DNA of 64,000 nucleotides, from contig NZ_FOGG01000003.1 of the NCBI RefSeq assembly GCF_900111155.1, forward strand, positions 241,626 to 305,625. The letters are read 5' to 3'. This document shows, piece by piece, positions 56,489 to 64,000 of this stretch. Every line of letters begins with the position of its first letter. Within the stretch, counting starts at the first letter, position 1. The notes under the pieces are model-generated. The model was given only the letters and a program-made list of their open reading frames with translations. It had not been told where the DNA came from and searched no databases. This DNA comes from Pedobacter rhizosphaerae (GTDB lineage: Bacteria > Bacteroidota > Bacteroidia > Sphingobacteriales > Sphingobacteriaceae). Both the position numbers and the translations under genes were made by a program.

Positions 56489-56935
56489 CTATTTTACGGG
56501 AATGCTAAACTCTACCTCTTCGGGCGGCAAGCATTGTTTATCATTACAAACCATAAACTCAACTTTTCCTTTAACCACAGGCTTTCCAGCTTTAAATTTT
56601 ATCCTTTGCTGAAATAGTACTGTATTCTCAAAATAGCTTACATCCATTTTAAAGGTAGATTCGAACTTGGTTATGGGTTTAGGTTCAATGGTTTTGCCAA
56701 CTAGCGTATAGGTTGTTGATGCCGGCCAGGTGAAAGACGTTTTTACCGGGCCTCCATCCTTTACTGTTTGGGAGTATAAATGCCAGCCATTTTCAATATT
56801 AGCTTTAAGATAAATAACCGCTTCTGTTGCACTGGTTTTCTTTGCGGCATAGCTCCAGGTTACGGGCTTTTCAATTTGCGCATAAACCGTGAGATTAATC
56901 AATAGAGCAGCAATGACTAAAAGTGTATTTTTCAT
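56489..56935 (-). CDS. DsbD alpha-domain-like periplasmic protein
   Basis: 148 residues with a signal peptide ending LTVYAQ. The fold and Cys pair match the N-terminal (alpha) domain of thiol:disulfide interchange protein DsbD: ENGWHLYSQTVKDGGPV, then VCNDKQCLPPEEVEF with the reactive cysteine pair. No membrane or thioredoxin-like part follows, so it is a stand-alone alpha domain. It may shuttle electrons from another DsbD to a periplasmic partner. Confidence 0.88.
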   Translation of the reverse strand: MKNTLLVIAALLINLTVYAQIEKPVTWSYAAKKTSATEAVIYLKANIENGWHLYSQTVKDGGPVKTSFTWPASTTYTLVGKTIEPKPITKFESTFKMDVSYFENTVLFQQRIKFKAGKPVVKGKVEFMVCNDKQCLPPEEVEFSIPVK

Positions 56936-57308
56936 TGTGGTTCGTAGTTTTGGTTATCATTTAAGCTACTGATAGCGTACAACCCAAAAAATGGGTCAAG
57001 CATTAATAAAGCACTCGTTTATTTGTTCCTTTAAATAATCTGCTTGAGATGTTATTTGGTTTTAACAAAAATGAATATTACCTGCAATTAGATCAAGCAT
57101 TTCAATATTATCCGTAAATTTTACGGAGAAAACCAAAATATCGTTCGTTTTACATGATTTAATCTTGAATATGTTTTTAAAAGCAAAAATCTTCCGATTT
57201 GAAACTATTTGCGGGTCTTAAAGAAGCTGCCTGTAAGCAATCTCATTGATACATTTGAAATGATAAAACTGGTCTTCTATGTTGTAGAAATTCTAAACCA
57301 TAAAAAAA

Positions 57309-57332
57309 GAGAGAAGTTTTTATGCTTCTCTC
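57309..57332 (-). terminator. Minus-strand terminator without an obvious gene
   Basis: GAGAGAAG (57309-57316) and CTTCTCTC (57325-57332) form an 8-bp stem; TTTTTTTAT follows on the minus strand. It lies 416 nt after the DUF2264 stop, so either that mRNA has a long 3' end or a small RNA/ORF ends here. Confidence 0.6.
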
Positions 57333-57473
57333 CTAGTGTGTTAATCTAAATCGTCCCGTTGATTTAATTCATAACATATCAAATTTGGACATTTGTATTC
57401 CAAAAAACAATACTTTAAGATAGGTATTTAGTTTACGTACGACTTTGTAAATTTAATTAGCAAAAAGCCTATC

Positions 57474-57557
57474 TTAACCTACTGACTTTAAAGCAAATAA
57501 ATTGAATACCAATAGTAGAAATATAAAAATAAGCCTGTTATCATGCTCATCATTCAT
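57474..57557 (-). CDS. Possible small membrane protein, 27 residues
   Basis: ATG 57557 to TAA 57474 encodes a charged start (MNDEHDNRL) followed by a hydrophobic helix IFIFLLLVFNLFAL and KSVG. The frame is open upstream to a TAA at about 57614, giving a plausible longer N-terminus without an ATG. It could be a real small membrane protein or a gene remnant; no SD is visible. Confidence 0.25.
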   Translation of the reverse strand: MNDEHDNRLIFIFLLLVFNLFALKSVG

Positions 57558-57747
57558 CTTTGGAATACTTCTAAACAAGGTATTTATCTGCTCATTTACG
57601 TCATTTCCTTAAAAATCTTTACTGAATCAAAATTAAATATTCATTTGATCTAAGATAGTTTTAGGATTGTGCGTAACGGCATTACCGCTACGCCAAGCCT
57701 TCTAATCAACAAACTCACTTCTAGTGTAGTATTTTTAAACTATGCCA

Positions 57748-59001
57748 TTAGTATTCTACTTTGTAATCTTTCTTGAATGACTGACCTGACCATGCTTTTA
57801 CGGCTGTCCAGGGAGCAGAAGGGTCACTCCAAAATTTATTTTCAGCAGGAAGTCCTAAAGGGAGAAAAGCTAGTGTGGCCATATAAAGGCTTCCTGTTGA
57901 GGTGTATACATCTGCAAGCTCGGGCTGATGACCATTGAATCCTAACACCAGCCATCCTTTATCATCAAAATTTTGATTTCCATCATACATTTTAAGAAAT
58001 ACCTGAGTGAGTGCACAACGAACTTGGGCAGGAGTTACTCCAGCAGGTAATTGATCCATTAAGGCTACTTGTGCCAAAGCCTGAAAAGCTGCTGTACGAT
58101 ATGTTACGGATCTGCCATAGGCCGGATAACTTCCATCTGTTCCAATAATTCTCTCCAGGTATTCAGCATAACGAACCATCCTTTTTAAAGCCTGATTGTA
58201 GTTATCTGTGCTTCCCTTTTTTTGCTCGGACAAAATCTTAGTTAAATCGACCATCATCGGATGCATCACATATGAATTATAATAATCCATGCTAAACTTC
58301 TCTCCATCTTTGTACCAGCTGTCTCCCACATACCATTCTGTAACCTTATTTACAGCAAATTGAATTCTGGCAGGGTCGTATTGTTCACCAATACTCATTA
58401 AAAAGCCTTCAGTTAAACCTGCAAACAGCAACCAGTTATTGTATGCACCTGTGCGGGTTCTTAAAGATTTAAATTCTTCTATATAACGTTTTTTAGTTAC
58501 TTGATCTAAAGGTTCCCATAATGCTTTTGGGGCTCTAATGAATGTTTGAGCTAGATATGCGGCATCTACAATGGCTTGCGCCTGAGATCTAAAATTCAGG
58601 TAATCCGGATTTTGAGGGTCTACAGCATTTTTTAAGCCCTGCAACAACTCTAAGCGCATTCCTTTTCTCAAATTACCTTCTTCTGTATTGTCATCCGGCA
58701 ATCCCAGCCAAGGTGCAACACCAGCAATAGTTCGGCCTACAGCTTCCAGATAGGTCACATCCTGGAGTTTCAGGTTATAATTATTTCCTTTTTCTAATGG
58801 TAAGTTTTGTTTAAGCGTTCCCTTGGACAGATTATGGATTACGGGATAAGCTATTTTATAAAGTGCTTTAACCCAAATTTGTCTATCCTTTACACCATTT
58901 GAATTTTGCTGAGCGTGGCTTCTGTTAAAGGATAGGGAAAGCAATAAAATAGTGAGGATACTAAGTTTGATTAAATTTTGTTGGTGTGTATGTACAATCA
59001 T
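57748..59001 (-). CDS. DUF2264 domain protein, exported
   Basis: 417 residues with a signal peptide ending RSHAQ. The DUF2264 pattern is present: DVTYLEAVGRTIAGVAPWLGLP near 80-101, then YNNWLLFAGLTEGFL and KFSMDYYNSYVMHPMM, an alpha/alpha-barrel-like layout. DUF2264 proteins occur in pectin and related polysaccharide loci; activity is not established. An operator-like pair lies 58-92 nt upstream. Confidence 0.88.
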   Translation of the reverse strand: MIVHTHQQNLIKLSILTILLLSLSFNRSHAQQNSNGVKDRQIWVKALYKIAYPVIHNLSKGTLKQNLPLEKGNNYNLKLQDVTYLEAVGRTIAGVAPWLGLPDDNTEEGNLRKGMRLELLQGLKNAVDPQNPDYLNFRSQAQAIVDAAYLAQTFIRAPKALWEPLDQVTKKRYIEEFKSLRTRTGAYNNWLLFAGLTEGFLMSIGEQYDPARIQFAVNKVTEWYVGDSWYKDGEKFSMDYYNSYVMHPMMVDLTKILSEQKKGSTDNYNQALKRMVRYAEYLERIIGTDGSYPAYGRSVTYRTAAFQALAQVALMDQLPAGVTPAQVRCALTQVFLKMYDGNQNFDDKGWLVLGFNGHQPELADVYTSTGSLYMATLAFLPLGLPAENKFWSDPSAPWTAVKAWSGQSFKKDYKVEY

Positions 59002-59036
59002 CTTTTGAATAAAATTGGTCAGAAATTATAATTCAA

Positions 59037-59093
59037 AAGTATGGGGTATGTAAGATACGAGGGGGTAAAATCGGTAAAATTTAGGGGTAAGAA
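59037..59093 (-). promoter_or_regulatory. GGGGTAA operator candidate upstream of DUF2264
   Basis: Plus-strand GAGGGGGTAAAA (59059-59070) and TTAGGGGTAA (59081-59090): cores 22 bp apart, as at GH88. An extra AAGTATGGGG at about 59037-59046 also occurs before GH20 (63355-63364). Confidence 0.5.
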
Positions 59094-59120
59094 TGCGAAG
59101 ATGGTGAGGGGGTTAGAGGT

Positions 59121-59392
59121 TTAATTGATTAATTGTTTAATTGCTTAATTGTTTAATTGCTTAATTGTTTAATTGCTTAATTGTTTGACTGACTAACTGT
59201 TGAATTGCTTAATTGCTTAATTGTTTAACTGGCTAACTGTTGAATTGCTTAATTGCTTAATTGTTTTAACTGACTAACTGTTGAATTGCTTAATTGTTTA
59301 ATTGTTTAATTGGCTAACTGTTGAATTGCTTAATTGCTTAATTGCTTAATTGTTTAATTGGCTAACTGTTTAGTTGCTTGAATGGTGGGTTG
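59121..59392. repeat. AATTGYTT tandem array with 40-bp higher-order period
   Basis: A run of AATTG(C/T)TT units. GTTGAATTGC starts near 59200, 59240, 59280 and 59320, giving a 40-bp superunit that includes GGCTAACTG. It fills the gap between DUF2264 and SulP. Confidence 0.85.
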
Positions 59393-59433
59393 GTAAGTTG
59401 TTTTTAGCTTTAGTTGATTGATTGTGTAATTAT

Positions 59434-60963
59434 TTAGGAGACTACCCTATAATTAGGATCATCGATTATGTTTACTTCAATTACACTTGCAGCATTGTTA
59501 AGCAACTTCTTACAATCCGGGCTAAGGTGTTTTAAATGCAGTTTTTTCCCTGCATGTTGATATCGTTCTGTGAGCTTATTTAAGGCTTCAATGCCACTCA
59601 TATCTGCCACCCGGCTGTCTTTAAAATCGATCACTACCTTTTCCGGATCGTTTTCAATATCAAACTTTTCTACAAATGTAGCCACAGATCCAAAAAATAA
59701 GGGTCCGTAGATTTCGTAAGTTTTCGCACCGTTGGCATCTAAATATTTTTTTACTCTAATTCGCTTAGCACTTTCCCAGGCGAAAACCAACGCAGAGATA
59801 ATAACCCCTATTAATACAGCAAGAGCAAGATTATGAAGATAGATTGTAATTGCAGCTACTAAAACGCCGACAAAAATATCTTGTTTAGGCATTTTATTGA
59901 TAATTCTAAAACTTGAACATTCGAATGTGCCGATAGCTACCATAATCATTACTCCTGTAAGAGCGGCCATAGGCACGCGCTCTATCACTGGCGCTCCAAA
60001 AAGAATGATGATTAATATGGTTATGGAGGCTATAATTCCCGATAGCCTGGCTCTTGCACCTGCAGAAAGGTTTACTAAGGTTTGTGCAATCATTGGGCAT
60101 CCACCCATCCCCATAAAAAAGCCGCTGGTGATATTTGCAGCACCCTGCGCCAAGCATTCTCTGTTCCCATTGCCTTTAGTTGAGGTCAATTCATCAACCA
60201 GATTAAGGGTTAACAAGCCTTCCGTAAGTCCTACACCGGCCATAATTAAAGCATAAGGAAAAATGATTTGTAATGTACTCAGGTTAAAAGGAATTACGGG
60301 AATGTGAAAAGAGGGAAATCCTCCCTTTACTGAGGCGATATCTTTAACTGTTTTGGTATCAATTTTAAATACGAGTACCAATACAAAAACAACGATTATA
60401 GCAACAAGTGATGGCGGAACAGCTTTGCTTATTTTAGGAAATACAAATACGATTCCAATAGTAAGTAATACAAGCCCTAACATAATTAACAATGGTGTGC
60501 CCACCAACCAGGAGGTTTGGGTACCACTAGTAACCTTAAATTGTTCTATTTGGGCCATGAAGATCACAACGGCTAAGCCATTTACAAACCCATACATTAC
60601 TGATTGCGGGACTAGCCTGATAAACTTTCCCAGTTTGAATAAGCCCACCAAAATCTGAAAAACACCTGCCAACGCTACCGCAGCAAGCACATATTCTATA
60701 CCATTGCTTTTCATAAGTGCAATAAGTACAATTACTGTTGCTCCTGCTCCACCGGAAATAAGGCCAGGTCGACCACCAAAGACCGCAGTAATTAAGCCCA
60801 TGATGAAAGCGGCATACAATCCTGCTAAGGGCGGGAAACCCGCAAGTATGGCAAATGACAGCGATTCTGGCATCATCGTCATTGCTACCGTTAATCCTGC
60901 TAATATTTCAGTCCGATAGTTAATTTTCTGTTCCAAATCGAAAAGACGAAAGATGGCTTTCAT
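59434..60963 (-). CDS. SulP-family anion permease with STAS domain
   Basis: 509 residues. About 11-13 hydrophobic segments cover 20-400, with the SulP signature region near the N-terminus (LAGLTVAMTMMPESLSFAILAG, GLYAAF, FGGRPGLISG) and GMGGCPMIAQTLVN. A C-terminal STAS domain spans about 420-505 (VVIDFKDSRVADMSGIEAL). It moves sulfate, bicarbonate or similar anions across the inner membrane; the anion is not determined. It follows GH20 by 8 nt, so they are co-transcribed. Confidence 0.93.
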   Translation of the reverse strand: MKAIFRLFDLEQKINYRTEILAGLTVAMTMMPESLSFAILAGFPPLAGLYAAFIMGLITAVFGGRPGLISGGAGATVIVLIALMKSNGIEYVLAAVALAGVFQILVGLFKLGKFIRLVPQSVMYGFVNGLAVVIFMAQIEQFKVTSGTQTSWLVGTPLLIMLGLVLLTIGIVFVFPKISKAVPPSLVAIIVVFVLVLVFKIDTKTVKDIASVKGGFPSFHIPVIPFNLSTLQIIFPYALIMAGVGLTEGLLTLNLVDELTSTKGNGNRECLAQGAANITSGFFMGMGGCPMIAQTLVNLSAGARARLSGIIASITILIIILFGAPVIERVPMAALTGVMIMVAIGTFECSSFRIINKMPKQDIFVGVLVAAITIYLHNLALAVLIGVIISALVFAWESAKRIRVKKYLDANGAKTYEIYGPLFFGSVATFVEKFDIENDPEKVVIDFKDSRVADMSGIEALNKLTERYQHAGKKLHLKHLSPDCKKLLNNAASVIEVNIIDDPNYRVVS

Positions 60964-60971
60964 GTGTACGC

Positions 60972-63278
60972 TTAATTAATTCTTTTCAACCAGGTATCAG
61001 GAATTTTTTTCAATTCGCTACCATTCAGGCTATATTCTAACTTTAAGGTATATCCGCCGCCTGCTTCAACAAATGGTAAGCTAATGCGATGAAGTCCTTT
61101 TTCAAGTGCAACCTGACCACTCTTTTGTATCGGGTAGTGCCAACCATCGTTGTCTATTACCTTTTCTCCATCGATGTATAAGTTAGCGCCATCATCTGCT
61201 GTCAAATAAAAGCTGTAGATTCCGGTTTCCGGAACGTCGATATAGCCCGACAACCTTACACTGAAGGATGCACCTTCTTTAGCCAAACCCTCTGCAATAG
61301 CAAAATTTGATACTACAACAGCTGTGTCGGATTTTAGAGGCAGGTCTGCTACGCTTTTTATTTTATTACCGAAAAAATAGAGTTGTAAACCTGCACTTAA
61401 ATTGCCTGCTGCCTGTGGTTTAAAATAATCTTGTTGTTTATAATTTAAAGTATAAATATCCCCGCGATTGCCGGTTGGCCCAAAGGCTGCAATTTTAATT
61501 TTACTTGCTGAACTGACCATAAAAGGATTTGATAAAACAGGTGAATTTGTAGTTGGCAGCTGCCCATCGTTTGTATACCTGATGACCAAAGCAGGAAGTG
61601 GTGTATTAATTTTTAAAGCAACAGGTTTGTTAAAAACATTTTCTTCTGTAAATCCTGTTAAATCAGGAATTCGATAATTTACATTAAATTTATCTAAAAT
61701 AGGATATTGCGCCTCCAGTCTCTTTAAAAAGCCCTGATAATCATTTTTGTGTGTCCAAAGTACTTCAGCTAAAGCTGTCATCCTTGGCATAAACATATAA
61801 TCGGCTCTTTTTTCTGAAGGAATGTATTCTGTCCAGATATTTGCCTGTGCTCCGAGAATATATTTACCCTCTTCAGCATTAAGATTTTTAGGTACAGGTT
61901 CGAAATGATATACATTAAAGATAGAATTACGATCAGGAACAACATCAAAGTATAAAGGATTTCCCGGCGTCATAATCACTTTATTGCCATTCTTTGCAGC
62001 TTTGATAGGTGCATCAGGCACCCATCCTCTCCAATACATTACCAATGCAGTTTTGCTTACCCCTCCTTCTAAAATCTCATCCCAGCCTATTAATTCTTTC
62101 CCTTTGCTGTGAAAAAACTTTTCCATTCTTTTTACAAAATAGCTTTGCAACTCGGCGGTTGTACTGAAATTATTTGCCTTCATCATTTCTTTGCATATAG
62201 CAGATTCAGCCCAAGTACTTCTTTCTACTTCATCGGCACCCAAGTGTATATATTTAGATGGAAACAATACGGATACTTCTGAGAATACATTTTCTGCAAA
62301 TTCAAAAGTACTTTCCTTACATGGGCAAATTGGGGTACTAAAATCCTTCCCCCAGGATATTCCTTCTTTGGTACTTAAAAATGGATAAGCATTAATTGCA
62401 GCCATCATATGACCGGGCATATCAATTTCAGGAATGATTTCTATGTGCCGCACCTGCGCATAGCGAATTAAATCTTTAAGTTGTTCTTGTGTATAATAAC
62501 CACCATAAAGTGTTTTGCCATCACGTTGAATGATATGTGCCGGATCGATCTCCATATCCGGATTGTCTATGGCTTTTTTCATACAAGCAGAGTCTTGCGC
62601 GTTGAAAGTCCGCCAGGCTCCTTTTTCGGTGAGCAATGGATATTTCTTAATTTCTATGCGCCATCCCTGATCATCAGTGAGATGTAAATGAAACTTATTC
62701 ATTTTATAAAGCGACATTACATCAATAAATTTCTTTAAATATTTGATCGAGAAAAAGTGCCTTGATACATCCAAATGCATTCCTCGCCAGCCGAAAGCTG
62801 GTGCATCGGAAATTTTAATACCAGGAAGATTCACTTGTCCTTTTTGATGCGCATTTTGAAGAATAAGTTGCCTTAAAGTTTCAACACCCCTATAAACCCC
62901 TGTATTGTTTTTTCCTTCTATCACGATCTGAGTATTGTTAATGCTTAATGCATAACCTTCTTCTTCGTTAATATTGCTGTTGATTTTTATAATAATATTC
63001 CTCTTGCCAGGTGTTGTAGTCAATCCTAATGTAATTCCTAAATCTTGCTTGATTACTTCCTGTAAATATTTAGCTTCATTCAACAAGGTTTTCTCCGCTA
63101 ACGGATACTCAATTTTCACATTGGCTCCAATGGTAAATGTGCCATTTACAGGAGTTAAATTTTTAGGATAAGGAATTAGCCCATACCCGTGGTTAGCAGT
63201 TTGTTGTGCAGAAGCTGAATGAATACCTATAAATGCAGAAAAGAAAAGGGCAAGCGCCAGCCTAATAATGGAGTACAT
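60972..63278 (-). CDS. GH20 beta-N-acetylhexosaminidase with C-terminal PA14-like domain
   Basis: 768 residues with a signal peptide (SASAQQ). A GH20b-like N-terminal domain is followed by the catalytic barrel: HLHLTDDQGWRIEIK and the catalytic pair D349-E350 in HLGADEVERSTW. Residues about 620-760 resemble PA14 (YSFYLTADDGANLYIDGEKV). It removes terminal beta-GlcNAc or GalNAc from glycans in the periplasm or on the surface. It is the first gene of a pair with SulP. Confidence 0.95.
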   Translation of the reverse strand: MYSIIRLALALFFSAFIGIHSASAQQTANHGYGLIPYPKNLTPVNGTFTIGANVKIEYPLAEKTLLNEAKYLQEVIKQDLGITLGLTTTPGKRNIIIKINSNINEEEGYALSINNTQIVIEGKNNTGVYRGVETLRQLILQNAHQKGQVNLPGIKISDAPAFGWRGMHLDVSRHFFSIKYLKKFIDVMSLYKMNKFHLHLTDDQGWRIEIKKYPLLTEKGAWRTFNAQDSACMKKAIDNPDMEIDPAHIIQRDGKTLYGGYYTQEQLKDLIRYAQVRHIEIIPEIDMPGHMMAAINAYPFLSTKEGISWGKDFSTPICPCKESTFEFAENVFSEVSVLFPSKYIHLGADEVERSTWAESAICKEMMKANNFSTTAELQSYFVKRMEKFFHSKGKELIGWDEILEGGVSKTALVMYWRGWVPDAPIKAAKNGNKVIMTPGNPLYFDVVPDRNSIFNVYHFEPVPKNLNAEEGKYILGAQANIWTEYIPSEKRADYMFMPRMTALAEVLWTHKNDYQGFLKRLEAQYPILDKFNVNYRIPDLTGFTEENVFNKPVALKINTPLPALVIRYTNDGQLPTTNSPVLSNPFMVSSASKIKIAAFGPTGNRGDIYTLNYKQQDYFKPQAAGNLSAGLQLYFFGNKIKSVADLPLKSDTAVVVSNFAIAEGLAKEGASFSVRLSGYIDVPETGIYSFYLTADDGANLYIDGEKVIDNDGWHYPIQKSGQVALEKGLHRISLPFVEAGGGYTLKLEYSLNGSELKKIPDTWLKRIN

Positions 63279-63354
63279 AAATCGATTTTAAATATATTGG
63301 AGCGAGAAACCGAAGGTATAAAGAATAATTAAAGCGGCAAAATTGTGTGGATAA

Positions 63355-63371
63355 AGTATGGGGGTTGAAGC
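63355..63371 (-). promoter_or_regulatory. Half-site of the GGGG-type operator before GH20
   Basis: Plus-strand AAGTATGGGGGTTGAAG lies about 77-93 nt upstream of the GH20 ATG. AAGTATGGGG matches 59037-59046. A second half-site at 22 bp is not evident. Confidence 0.35.
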
Positions 63372-63440
63372 GGAGTATCCAATGCAATTAACTTAAGCTA
63401 AACGCTGTCCTGAGCCTGTTGAAGACGTTCTTGTTAAGTT

Positions 63441-63499
63441 GAAAACTAAAATGGATTACCCTTCGACATACTCAGGATTGACAATCCATTTTAGTTTTC
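63441..63499. repeat. 17-bp perfect inverted repeat with 25-nt loop
   Basis: GAAAACTAAAATGGATT (63441-63457) and AATCCATTTTAGTTTTC (63483-63499). The loop holds CTTCGACATACTCAGGATTGAC, similar to the GTCGAA/TTCGAC text of the 21.5-kb repeat. No T tail, so probably not a terminator. Confidence 0.85.
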
Positions 63500-63584
63500 T
63501 CGATAAGTTAATAGCATTGGCGGAGTATTGAGCAGCAGGTATAATGAGCCACGATTTATTTCACTGGTGCGTTTAGTTGGTGGG

Positions 63585-63675
63585 TTTAACTGGTTCATTT
63601 AACTGGTCCGTTTAACTGGTTTATTTAACTGGTCCGTTTAACTGGTTCATTTAACTGGTTCATTTAACTGGTCCG
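63585..63675. repeat. Seven 13-bp tandem units next to the IS
   Basis: TTTAACTGGTTCA/TTTAACTGGTCCG/TTTAACTGGTTTA units fill 63585-63675 exactly (7 x 13). The last unit runs into GGTCCGTGGGTCACC, a half-arm of the GGTCCGTG hairpin family. Confidence 0.9.
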
Positions 63676-63684
63676 TGGGTCACC

Positions 63685-64000
63685 ATAAGTGTTCGGAAGA
63701 TCACTTTGGGGGAATTTTAAGTAATAAATCTACTTTATTAGGATCACCACCACATAAGGCCACAATATCTTTCATCAATAATTTTTCCAGCTCATTCAAG
63801 AAGTGTTGTTTCATGATTTTATATCCTTTCAGCCCATTAATTTCTTTATAGGTTAATAGGAGTGTTGCGGCAATCATGGTAGTGTAAAGTACTACCATGA
63901 TGCCATTTTCACTTCTGTTTATTAGATGGCTGAAATTTAATTCCTGTTTGAGGAATTTGAAGAAGACTTCAATATCCCATCTGCTTTTGTATAACAGGGT
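63685..64000 (-). mobile_element. Edge of an IS4-family insertion sequence
   Basis: The transposase end marks an insertion sequence entering from the right. Its left boundary probably lies between the 13-bp array (ends 63675) and the stop at 63701; the exact terminal repeat is not visible with only one end. Confidence 0.6.
63701..64000 (-). CDS. IS4-family transposase, C-terminal part (5' end outside window)
   Basis: The minus frame stays open from the window edge to TGA 63703-63701, giving 99 residues plus stop. The IS4 YREK signature is complete: Y-2-R-3-E-6-K in YKSRWDIEVFFKFLK. This carries the catalytic glutamate of the DDE transposase; the two Asp residues lie beyond the edge. The tail resembles IS4 members (NRSENGIMVVLYTTMIAA). 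An ATG at 63898 is internal, not the real start. Terminal inverted repeats cannot be defined. Confidence 0.88.
   Translation of the reverse strand, partial: TLLYKSRWDIEVFFKFLKQELNFSHLINRSENGIMVVLYTTMIAATLLLTYKEINGLKGYKIMKQHFLNELEKLLMKDIVALCGGDPNKVDLLLKIPPK

Larger units (their letters stand above)
56936..57747. other. 812-bp intergenic region with structured segments
   Basis: No clear long ORF. It holds a minus-strand terminator (57309-57332), a 10-bp inverted repeat TTAAGATAGG/CCTATCTTAA (57415-57477), a possible 27-residue ORF (57474-57557) and a GCGTAACGG/CCGCTACGC hairpin (57671-57693). Confidence 0.5.
63279..63700. other. 422-bp intergenic region with repeats
   Basis: Contains a GH20 upstream motif (63355-63371), a large inverted repeat (63441-63499), a 13-bp tandem array (63585-63675), and the probable end of the IS element. 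No ORF. Confidence 0.6.

Noticed and set aside
59906..60256. ORFs overlapping SulP on both strands
   Set aside because: Shadows of the SulP gene; the real frame has the transporter and STAS motifs.
63701..63898. Stand-alone 65-residue protein
   Set aside because: The frame continues upstream to the window edge with a full IS4 YREK motif, so it is the C-terminus of a transposase.

Overview
The window looks like chromosome of a Sphingobacteriaceae-type Bacteroidota, close to Pedobacter. No rRNA or tRNA is present, so this placement is inference. It rests on low GC, few Shine-Dalgarno sites, recurrent TTG-N(18-23)-TAnnTTTG promoters, a compact archaeal/eukaryal-type prolyl-tRNA synthetase, and typical families (TIGR02757, DUF4296, OmpP1/FadL, MtaB, GH88/GH127/GH20, DUF2264). 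Intergenic regions are unusually rich in short tandem repeats and hairpins.

Layout. 1-11780 (minus) is one unbroken reading frame for a giant secreted adhesin that continues past the left edge. It has a lectin-like N-terminus, DUF11 and Ig-like modules, then about 24 tandem repeats of 98-101 residues. 12.5-15.8 kb holds a small hydrophilic protein, an orphan LuxR-type response regulator, repeat clusters, a Crp/Fnr-like regulator and a TIGR02757 protein. 15.9-28.6 kb is mostly housekeeping: trans-sulfuration enzyme, ProS, a Gly/Tyr-rich lipoprotein with an OmpP1/FadL porin, UbiD, Dps, a LysM protein with uridine kinase, an scoAB-type CoA transferase and an unlisted 53-residue Cys-rich protein. 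28.6-37.5 kb has a PQQ-type sugar dehydrogenase, MutS2, a YggS-GNAT-aspartate kinase operon, a THUMP-like methyltransferase, a cold-shock protein and a peroxiredoxin.

37.7-40.7 kb is the most system-like segment. An ECF sigma factor gene is followed 5 nt later by a membrane-anchored trypsin/HtrA-like protease with an anti-sigma-like N-terminus. Divergent from them lie three near-identical small lipoprotein genes, each with its own terminator. All three lipoprotein promoters carry GGGTTACC-N15-(C/T)ATTAA, and the sigma gene carries two versions of it. I read this as a self-controlled ECF regulon.

40.7-50.2 kb: purB, Nfu, lgt with an inositol monophosphatase, a 62-bp repeat array, mtaB, ubiX, a PAS histidine kinase and a divergent cold-shock-like protein. 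50.3-63.3 kb: an OmpA lipoprotein, then scattered carbohydrate genes (GH88, GH127, DUF2264, GH20 with SulP) mixed with RRM, DsbD-N and DUF4440 genes. GH88 and DUF2264 share a paired GGGGTAA element with 22-bp spacing, and GH20 shares part of it. No SusC/SusD pair is present. The right edge cuts an IS4-family transposase. ubiD and ubiX, 23 kb apart, have the same upstream layout: a hairpin whose T-tract supplies the -33 box, then a -7 box 3-4 nt before ATG, implying leaderless mRNAs.
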